In this document: positions 1 to 3,960 of the stretch, piece after piece
Position numbering within the stretch: position 1 is the stretch's first letter
Layout: each line of letters starts with the position of its first letter
NCBI GenBank assembly: GCA_946885925.1
Contig: CAMPHP010000294.1
Span: 1-5,310 of the forward strand
Origin: an uncultured Litorilinea sp.
Lineage (GTDB): Bacteria; Chloroflexota; Anaerolineae; Caldilineales; Caldilineaceae
DNA: 5,310 nucleotides
Direction: 5' to 3'
Made by a program: the position numbers and the translations under genes
The notes under the pieces: model-generated
Database searches by the model: none
Told to the model about the DNA's origin: nothing
What the model saw: only the letters and a program-made list of their open reading frames with translations

Positions 1-1
1 A

Positions 2-655
2 TATAAGACCGAACTACTCAGCGCAAGCGAAAGCGACATGGGTGGTTTCAAAGAAGTGATCTTTGCCGTCAAGGGCAAAGGAGCCTATAGCCGTCTCAAA
101 TATGAGTCAGGTGTGCATCGCGTACAACGTGTTCCCGTTACCGAAAGCCAGGGACGTATCCACACCAGCGCCGCGAGCGTGGCAGTACTCCCTGAAGTGG
201 ATGATGTGGAGATCGAAGTAAAGGATAACGAAATCCGCATTGACATCTTCCGCAGCAGCGGCCCCGGTGGGCAAAGCGTTAACACCACCGACTCTGCTGT
301 GCGTATTACCCACCTTCCGACTGGGATTGTTGTCTCCTGTCAAGATGAAAAAAGCCAGCTACAGAACAAGCTCAAGGCCATGCGCATCTTGCGTTCACGT
401 CTCTTTGACATGGAAGAACAACGTCGTTTGGAAGAAGCGGGTGCAACCCGTCGCCAGCAGATTGGCTCCGGCGACCGCAGCGAGAAGATCCGCACTTACA
501 ACTTTCCCCAAAGCCGTGTCACCGACCATCGCATCAACAAGACCGTCTACCGGCTTGACGCGATTATGAATGGCGATTTGGACGAATTTATTGATGAACT
601 GGCTGCCACTGACCAAGCCGAGCAATTGCAGACTGTTGGAAATGAAACTGCATAA
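2..655 (+). CDS. prfA: Peptide chain release factor 1 (RF1), 5'-truncated
   Basis: This cytoplasmic protein reads UAA and UAG stop codons in the ribosomal A site and triggers hydrolysis of peptidyl-tRNA. The frame is open from the left edge, so the start lies outside the window. The visible 217 residues correspond to roughly the last 60 percent of a typical RF1 of about 360 residues, so most of the N-terminal domain is missing. The stop-codon-reading tripeptide is present as PVT (nt 134-142) within [13 protein letters not shown] PxT tripeptide marks RF1, whereas RF2 carries SPF. The catalytic GGQ (nt 266-274) sits in [18 protein letters not shown]. The conserved tail [18 protein letters not shown] and VTDHRIN is also intact. 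The gene ends with TAA at 653-655. prmC, whose product methylates the GGQ glutamine, follows 61 bp downstream in the same direction. I see no frameshift or missing key residue. Confidence 0.97.
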   Translation, partial: YKTELLSASESDMGGFKEVIFAVKGKGAYSRLKYESGVHRVQRVPVTESQGRIHTSAASVAVLPEVDDVEIEVKDNEIRIDIFRSSGPGGQSVNTTDSAVRITHLPTGIVVSCQDEKSQLQNKLKAMRILRSRLFDMEEQRRLEEAGATRRQQIGSGDRSEKIRTYNFPQSRVTDHRINKTVYRLDAIMNGDLDEFIDELAATDQAEQLQTVGNETA

Positions 656-705
656 GCTCTCCTGCATAGATTTGAATGCACTAGCTTTGTGGAGGTGGTG
701 GCTAT

Positions 706-716
706 AGGAGGTAATT
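706..716 (+). promoter_or_regulatory. Ribosome binding site that decides the prmC start
   Basis: A perfect AGGAGG (706-711), extended to AGGAGGT, stands 5 nt before a TTG codon at 717. The next in-frame ATG codons are at 732 and 765, which are 20 and 53 nt from this site and too far to use it. A stop codon at 705-707 closes the frame just upstream. The site therefore argues for the non-ATG start at 717. A second purine-rich stretch, GGAGGTGG at 691-698, lies further upstream and has no matching start codon in this frame. Confidence 0.7.
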
Positions 717-1625
717 TTGGCTCTATTGCGTATGGACTGGGAACAGTCTGTCGTTTGGAAACTGATGCCTGGAACACCCGTGGGACGCGCGCTTGTGGCG
801 GCTGCCCAACGGCTGGAAGAAGCTGGCAATGATACTGCCAGCCTAGACGCCCAGGTGATCTTAGCTCATATTTTTGGTAAAGATCGTGGTTGGCTTTTTG
901 CCCACTATGACCAAACCCTTAGTGAAGAGCAAGCGGAGATCTTTACCGAACTGGTCGCTCGTCGTGCGGCTGCTGAACCTGTGGCCTATTTGGTCGGCCA
1001 CCGCGAGTTCTATGGTCTTGACCTAACCGTAGATCATCGTGTTTTGATTCCTCGTCCAGAAACCGAACTGTTGGTGGACGCGGTGCTGGATCATATCGAA
1101 TCCCGTGTCGATCAAGAGGTCTCGATGGTAGATGTTGGCACAGGGAGCGGAGCTGTGGCTGTTGCCGTGGCTGCGAATTGTTCCAGCGTTAAAATCTATG
1201 CCGTTGACATCTCTGCTTCGGCGCTAGAGGTTGCCCAGAGCAATATTGTCCGGCTCGATACGCGTCATCAGATTACCTTACTCCAGGGCGATCTCCTGTC
1301 GCCACTACCCCAACGCGTGGACATCATCGCCGCCAACCTGCCCTATATTACCAGCGGCGACTATCCCAACCTGATGGCAGACGTGCGTGATTATGAGCCA
1401 CGGTTGGCCCTCGAAGCAGGCCCTGAAGGGCTGGATCTCATCTCCCGGCTGCTTAGGCAAGCACCTGAACATCTGAATCCAGGAGGGGTGTTGTTTTTGG
1501 AGATTGGGTCAGACCAGGGGCATGCTGTCCTCGAACTGATTGATCGTGTGCTGCCCAGTGCATCCCATGTGGGGATTCGCCAAGATTATCATGGCTATGA
1601 TCGTTTGGTAGTCATCGGCTTATAG
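717..1625 (+). CDS. prmC: Peptide chain release factor N5-glutamine methyltransferase
   Basis: PrmC (HemK) transfers a methyl group from S-adenosylmethionine to the glutamine of the GGQ motif in release factors, which improves termination. The 302-residue protein has an N-terminal helical domain (about 20-100) ending in EPVAYLVGHREFYG. It continues with RPETE (113-117), the SAM-binding motif I VDVGTGSGA (139-147), an acidic AVD (162-164), and the substrate-glutamine motif NLPY (207-210) followed by VRDYEP (223-228). A strand region GGVLFLEIG (256-264) comes near the end. The family motif is normally NPPY, so the first Pro is Leu here, while Asn and Tyr are kept. TTG at 717 is chosen because of the perfect Shine-Dalgarno 5 nt before it. 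Starting at ATG 765 would give 286 residues, nearer the usual length of about 280, and the sequence after it resembles a typical PrmC N-terminus. The gene follows prfA, its substrate gene, in the same direction. Confidence 0.96.
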   Translation: MALLRMDWEQSVVWKLMPGTPVGRALVAAAQRLEEAGNDTASLDAQVILAHIFGKDRGWLFAHYDQTLSEEQAEIFTELVARRAAAEPVAYLVGHREFYGLDLTVDHRVLIPRPETELLVDAVLDHIESRVDQEVSMVDVGTGSGAVAVAVAANCSSVKIYAVDISASALEVAQSNIVRLDTRHQITLLQGDLLSPLPQRVDIIAANLPYITSGDYPNLMADVRDYEPRLALEAGPEGLDLISRLLRQAPEHLNPGGVLFLEIGSDQGHAVLELIDRVLPSASHVGIRQDYHGYDRLVVIGL

Positions 1626-1631
1626 GACTAC

Positions 1632-1712
1632 CTCCAATCACAAGCACCTTATTCGAGCTTGTGTGATCTTATGTAAGAGGTGCTTGTGATTGGGGTTTAC
1701 TATTTTCTCTTT
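1632..1712 (+). terminator. Large hairpin terminator after prmC
   Basis: Arms at 1634-1649 (CCAATCACAAGCACCT) and 1678-1693 are perfect reverse complements over 16 bp. A T-G and a C-G pair extend them to 1632-1695. The apical loop is 28 nt. A T-rich but interrupted stretch (1696-1712) follows, so this fits a Rho-independent terminator for prfA-prmC starting 6 nt past the prmC stop. The stem is long, its GC content is only moderate and the U-tract is broken, so efficiency is uncertain. The same arms could also protect a 3' end. Confidence 0.6.
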
Positions 1713-1788
1713 GGCGATCTTCCTTATAGCTGGCGATGGTGATCAGCCAACGCCTTGAACACATATTCTTCTTCCATATGCCCATTTT

Positions 1789-1808
1789 ATGTGACTATTT
1801 TGTCACAT
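1789..1808. promoter_or_regulatory. Palindromic operator-like site
   Basis: ATGTGAC (1789-1795) and GTCACAT (1802-1808) form a perfect 7-bp inverted repeat around the 6-nt centre TATTTT. The TGTGA and TCACA half-sites are those of Crp/Fnr-family regulators. However, here they are separated by 8 nt rather than the 6 nt of the CRP consensus, so a CRP homologue may not be the reader. The centre lies about 42 bp before the start point predicted from the TATAGT at 1829-1834. That is the class II activator position, but the start point is itself inferred. Confidence 0.4.
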
Positions 1809-1828
1809 GTCGAGTGGGAAAATGAGGC

Positions 1829-1834
1829 TATAGT
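1829..1834 (+). promoter_or_regulatory. Possible -10 element before the methyltransferase leader
   Basis: TATAGT matches the sigma70 -10 consensus at five of six bases. No good -35 is found at the normal 16-18 nt spacing. TTGTCA at 1800-1805 is a good hexamer but lies 23 nt away. The missing -35 would be compatible with activation from the palindrome at 1789-1808. If used, transcription would start near 1841, just before the hairpin at 1844-1893. Confidence 0.3.
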
Positions 1835-1843
1835 GATAGTAGT

Positions 1844-1893
1844 CGGGACAGATTGGTTAGCTGGTAGCGACAGTGACCAGCAACCTTGTCCGG
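1844..1893 (+). other. Imperfect hairpin in the putative 5' leader
   Basis: Nested complementary blocks run GGACA (1846-1850) with TGTCC (1887-1891), GGTT (1855-1858) with AACC (1882-1885), and GCTGGT (1860-1865) with ACCAGC (1876-1881). They give about 15 pairs with small bulges and a 10-nt loop. It lies about 90 bp before the methyltransferase start. It does not match a riboswitch or tRNA that I recognise, and no U-tract follows, so it is not an ordinary terminator. The function is unknown. Confidence 0.35.
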
Positions 1894-1981
1894 CCACATG
1901 TCCTCAGCTGTGCGACATTGATGTTTGCGCACTGGACCACCCTCATAGCAAAACGTATATACTACGCTCTAGGATCTACCG

Positions 1982-2626
1982 ATGACTAGGAACGGTCGCT
2001 ATTCCGCGCTTATAGTCGACTGGCTGACGCCCGCCTACGATTTTTTCGTCAGGTTGTTCCTGCGCGAAATGCGGATCAAGCGCGCCCTGATCGCCTATGC
2101 TCGCATCGCACCAGGCGACCACGTGCTCGACCTCGGTGCCGGCACTGGCACACTGGCGATCTTGATCAAGCAGATTCACCCGGGCGCGCAGGTTACTGGC
2201 CTTGACGCCGATCTGGAGGTACTGGCCCTCGCCAAGGCGAAGGCAACTCGCGCCGGCGTCGATAATTCCTTCGACCTTGGTACAGTCACCGCGCTGCCTT
2301 ATGCCGATGAGTCATTTGACCGCGTCGTGTCCAGCCTAGTTTTTTCCCTGCTGAGCAGTAAGGACAAGCAACTGGCTCTGTGCGCGGCCTATCGAGTGCT
2401 GCGGGGTGGTGGCGAACTGCATATCGCCGATTTCGGCCCAGCCCATACGCGGTGGGGGCGACTGCTAGCGCCTCGCATGCGTCGCTTCGAGCCTATTATT
2501 GATAACCTCGACGGTCGTCTGCCCGCTATGCTTCGCAAAGCGGGCTTTGAGGATGTAGACGAGGATGCTCGTTTTGCCACCGCCCTCGGCACGATCTCGC
2601 TCCTGCATGGCCGTCGGTCAGACTAA
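1982..2626 (+). CDS. Class I SAM-dependent methyltransferase (UbiE-like)
   Basis: This 214-residue protein, probably cytoplasmic, has the Rossmann-type methyltransferase fold. An N-terminal segment with LTPAYDFFVRLFLRE (15-29) precedes motif I VLDLGAGTG (48-56). The acidic cofactor-binding residue is in GLDAD (73-77). LPYADESFDRVVSSLVF (105-121) and VLRGGGELHIADFG (139-152) are the later conserved blocks. Its substrate cannot be read from the sequence; UbiE-like proteins methylate quinones, lipids and many small molecules. ATG 1982 is preceded by AGGA (1971-1974) at 7 nt. Third codon positions look more GC-rich than in prmC, which hints at a separate origin. A strong hairpin lies inside the gene at 2521-2545. 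The gene converges on the second methyltransferase gene 24 bp downstream, so they are not co-transcribed. Confidence 0.85.
   Translation: MTRNGRYSALIVDWLTPAYDFFVRLFLREMRIKRALIAYARIAPGDHVLDLGAGTGTLAILIKQIHPGAQVTGLDADLEVLALAKAKATRAGVDNSFDLGTVTALPYADESFDRVVSSLVFSLLSSKDKQLALCAAYRVLRGGGELHIADFGPAHTRWGRLLAPRMRRFEPIIDNLDGRLPAMLRKAGFEDVDEDARFATALGTISLLHGRRSD
2521..2549 (+). other. Terminator-like hairpin inside the methyltransferase gene
   Basis: GCCCGCT (2521-2527) pairs perfectly with AGCGGGC (2539-2545). Inside it TGC (2529-2531) pairs with GCA (2535-2537) around a TTC loop. TTTG follows at 2546-2549. The sequence encodes residues about 181-188 (PAMLRKAG), so codon constraint or chance may explain it. 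The T-run is too short for a standard terminator. Confidence 0.3.
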
Positions 2627-2650
2627 CTACTGGGAGTCGCTCACCGCCAT
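2627..2650. other. Short gap between convergent methyltransferase genes
   Basis: Only 24 bp separate the stop of the plus-strand methyltransferase gene from the stop of the minus-strand one. I see no hairpin with a T-tract on either strand, so the two transcripts may run into each other and overlap at their 3' ends. Confidence 0.6.
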
Positions 2651-3460
2651 TCATACGTGTTTGGTAAGAGCCTTGCGCGCCCGGAAGTTGATGCCTAATG
2701 TCCCAAAGCTGGCTGCGCTTGAGTGCTGAGGCGCTCCGCTAAAGACATCGGCACGCCATGTAATCTCAAAATCGACAAAGCCTGCACGCATGACAATGGC
2801 CTGAAGCTCTGGTTCCAGCACAGCGCCCGCAATGCAGCCTGTCCAAAGGTCAATGTCGCACACCGCGCTCCTTGGGACTGGTTTCTGTACCACAATATCT
2901 GCAATTTGCAAGCGCCCACCGGGTTTGAGCACGCGCGCCATCTCTTGCAAAGCCTTCAACTTGTCAGGCATCAGATTGAGCGCGCCGTTGGAGATCACCA
3001 CGTCTGCCCAACCGTCGGGTATGGGCAATGACTCGCTGTAGCCTTCGCGGAATTCCACATTTGTCAGCCCAGCCTGTTCAGCACTACGCCTTGCCTTCGC
3101 CAACATCGCAGGTGTCATGTCGACACCGATCACCATCCCGTCTGGAGCTACCATGCGGGCTGCGATCAAGCTATCGATTCCTGCACCGCTGGCTACATCG
3201 ACGATACGGTCGCCAGGGCTCAATTGGCCCAACGCAAACGGATTGCCTGTTCCGGCAAATGACTCGATGGATAGCTCTGGTACACCGGTAAGCCAGGCTT
3301 CCTCATACCCGAGCATCTGCGCCAGGGGTCGCCCGGTATGGAAATGGAAGCCACGCTCTGGCTCTGTCGCCACCACGGTGTATTCCTTTTGAATTGCCTG
3401 ACGTAACTGGCCGATCTCAGGCAGCGCGTCGGTTGGAACAGATACGGATTCAGCGCTCAT
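2651..3460 (-). CDS. ArsM-like SAM-dependent methyltransferase lacking arsenic cysteines
   Basis: This 269-residue protein resembles the arsenite methyltransferase (ArsM) branch of class I methyltransferases. Motif I is IVDVASGAGID (86-96), followed by VIGVDMTPAMLAKAR (110-124) and NVEFREG (134-140). WADVVISNGALNLMPDK (151-167), RVLKPGGRLQIADIV (176-190) and DLWTGCIAGAVLEPE (204-218) complete the fold. Known ArsM enzymes bind As(III) through conserved cysteines. Here only Cys201 and Cys209 exist; the position normally read as SNC is SNG (Gly159), and the N-terminal half has no Cys. Arsenic methylation is therefore doubtful and the substrate is unknown. An N-terminal region with RGFHFHTGRPLAQMLGY (36-52) has a histidine pair. 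The ATG is supported by AAGGAAGGG (nt 3465-3473) on the minus strand. The start is 500 bp from the divergent sulfatase-like gene. Confidence 0.87.
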   Translation of the reverse strand: MSAESVSVPTDALPEIGQLRQAIQKEYTVVATEPERGFHFHTGRPLAQMLGYEEAWLTGVPELSIESFAGTGNPFALGQLSPGDRIVDVASGAGIDSLIAARMVAPDGMVIGVDMTPAMLAKARRSAEQAGLTNVEFREGYSESLPIPDGWADVVISNGALNLMPDKLKALQEMARVLKPGGRLQIADIVVQKPVPRSAVCDIDLWTGCIAGAVLEPELQAIVMRAGFVDFEITWRADVFSGAPQHSSAASFGTLGINFRARKALTKHV

Positions 3461-3464
3461 AACA

Positions 3465-3473
3465 CCCTTCCTT
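3465..3473 (-). promoter_or_regulatory. Ribosome binding site of the ArsM-like gene
   Basis: On the minus strand AAGGAAGGG stands 4 to 8 nt before ATG 3460, depending on which purine block pairs with 16S rRNA. It supports this start. Confidence 0.6.
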
Positions 3474-3488
3474 TCTGAACATCGTCAA

Positions 3489-3510
3489 ATTCTATCGCAC
3501 GAACCTCGTG
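3489..3510 (-). promoter_or_regulatory. Possible -10 box and operator of the ArsM-like gene
   Basis: On the minus strand TAGAAT (nt 3489-3494) matches the -10 consensus at five of six bases and would give a leader of about 20 nt before the ATG at 3460. Immediately upstream, CACGA (3498-3502) and TCGTG (3506-3510) form a perfect 5-bp inverted repeat around 3 nt. It occupies the space between -10 and -35, a common position for a repressor or MerR-type activator site. No good -35 is seen at 17 nt. The assignment rests on position and short motifs only. Confidence 0.3.
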
Positions 3511-3517
3511 TAACATC

Positions 3518-3558
3518 TGCAAGAAGATGATGTGCAAGAAGATGATGTGCAAGAAGAT
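3518..3558. repeat. 15-bp tandem repeats upstream of the ArsM-like gene
   Basis: The unit TGCAAGAAGATGATG occurs at 3518-3532 and 3533-3547 without change. A third copy, TGCAAGAAGAT, covers the first 11 bases at 3548-3558. A shorter fragment TGCAAGAA recurs at 3589-3596. The block lies just upstream of the probable promoter of the minus-strand methyltransferase gene. It may be a variable-number repeat formed by slippage or a set of repeated binding sites. Confidence 0.8.
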
Positions 3559-3657
3559 CGCTACAGCATTTTGCCTAGATAAGACCAGTGCAAGAAAGTA
3601 AGAGCTATAATCCGTGAGATATATGAATGCGTAAAACGAGGAATATGCAACTCGCAT

Positions 3658-3679
3658 TATTCAAGTATTCTATTGAATA
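3658..3679. promoter_or_regulatory. Palindrome with 7-bp arms
   Basis: TATTCAA (3658-3664) and TTGAATA (3673-3679) are perfect reverse complements separated by 8 nt. The shorter palindrome CTATTGAATAG (3670-3680) overlaps the right arm. It is AT-rich and lacks a T-tract, so a protein-binding site is likelier than a terminator. Which of the flanking genes it serves is unclear. Confidence 0.3.
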
Positions 3680-3769
3680 GTCTGAGCTTGTCAAGGTGCT
3701 TGCACCCGTATCTGGGTTTGCTCCTATATACTCCTCCCAAACAAACCAGAGTTGCCCTCCCATTATCAT

Positions 3770-3798
3770 TTGCACCGCCTTTCTAATCGGGCTATACT
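3770..3798 (+). promoter_or_regulatory. Candidate sigma70 promoter for the sulfatase-like gene
   Basis: TTGCAC (3770-3775) and TATACT (3793-3798) are separated by exactly 17 nt. The -10 matches the consensus at five of six bases; the -35 matches only in TTG. Transcription would start near 3805, leaving a leader of about 155 nt before GTG 3961. The leader would contain the palindrome at 3822-3843. Confidence 0.4.
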
Positions 3799-3821
3799 TT
3801 TCCAGTGGCAGTGATGGCTAT

Positions 3822-3843
3822 TCACACAGATGCATCTATGTGA
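3822..3843. promoter_or_regulatory. Near-perfect 22-bp palindrome, operator-like
   Basis: TCACA (3822-3826) and TGTGA (3839-3843) flank the perfect 10-bp palindrome AGATGCATCT (3828-3837). Only the single symmetric pair at 3827 and 3838 fails, so 20 of 22 positions are symmetric. It lies just downstream of the start point inferred for the promoter at 3770-3798, where a bound repressor could block transcription. It could also fold as an RNA or DNA hairpin. Confidence 0.45.
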
Positions 3844-3945
3844 CTTATATGTGCCGCCTGCACAGATGGCATAGTTTATCCGTGTGCCGCGTCCAATAAG
3901 TAGTCCCAAATTGTGGAACGCTAGCGCATGTGGATGTTTACATGT

Positions 3946-3952
3946 GAAAGGT
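3946..3952 (+). promoter_or_regulatory. Weak ribosome binding site for the GTG start of the sulfatase-like gene
   Basis: GAAAGGT lies 8 nt before GTG 3961 and is the only purine-rich block in range. Its last base, T3952, opens the in-frame TAG stop (3952-3954) that closes the frame upstream, which leaves GTG 3961 as the first well-spaced start. Confidence 0.45.
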
Positions 3953-3960
3953 AGTTGCGC

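Larger units (their letters stand above)
1626..1981. other. Intergenic spacer between prmC and the methyltransferase
   Basis: This 356-bp stretch shows no convincing gene. It holds the hairpin after prmC (1632-1712), a 7-bp-arm palindrome (1789-1808), a possible -10 hexamer TATAGT (1829-1834), an imperfect hairpin (1844-1893), a weak GTGCG/CGCAC inverted repeat (1910-1914 and 1928-1932) and a second -10-like hexamer TATACT (1958-1963). The 8-mer CACATGTC occurs twice, at 1804-1811 and 1895-1902. Confidence 0.6.
3461..3960. other. AT-rich divergent spacer between ArsM-like and sulfatase-like genes
   Basis: No convincing gene is seen in these 500 bp. They hold the ArsM-like gene's ribosome binding site and possible promoter, the 15-bp repeats, a distant 6-bp inverted repeat AATGCG/CGCATT (3626-3631 and 3653-3658), a 7-bp inverted repeat (3658-3679), a small hairpin GGTGC/GCACC (3695-3706), a possible plus-strand promoter (3770-3798), a 22-bp palindrome (3822-3843) and an 8-bp palindrome CGCTAGCG (3919-3926). 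The word ATGTG occurs four times between 3838 and 3946. Confidence 0.6.

Noticed and set aside
1846..1891. Possible tRNA-like fold.
   Set aside because: No T-arm GGTTCGA-type sequence, anticodon arm or acceptor stem of correct size is present.
1755..1985. 76-codon plus-strand frame ending in an ATGA overlap with the methyltransferase gene and containing a cysteine cluster (PCPATCPQLCDIDVC).
   Set aside because: It starts with TTG and has no ribosome binding site, has no recognisable domain, and runs through the hairpin and palindrome. The overlap looks like coincidence.
2723..3392. Plus-strand frames of 69-102 codons opposite the ArsM-like gene.
   Set aside because: The minus-strand gene shows complete methyltransferase motifs over the same stretch.
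3518..3558. CRISPR-like array.
   Set aside because: The 15-bp units are directly adjacent with no spacers and no cas genes are seen.
3606..3611. Perfect TATAAT on the plus strand.
   Set aside because: No -35 at a usable distance and no gene nearby in that direction; such hexamers are expected by chance in AT-rich DNA.
3825..3890. Imperfect direct repeat of about 30-33 bp (CACAGATG ... TGTGCCGC twice).
   Set aside because: The two copies need several gaps to align and share only short blocks, so a real duplication is not convincing, although the shared ends are curious.
3696..3899. 67-codon plus-strand frame in the divergent spacer.
   Set aside because: Composition is unlike a protein gene, there is no ribosome binding site, and it crosses the 22-bp palindrome and probable promoter.
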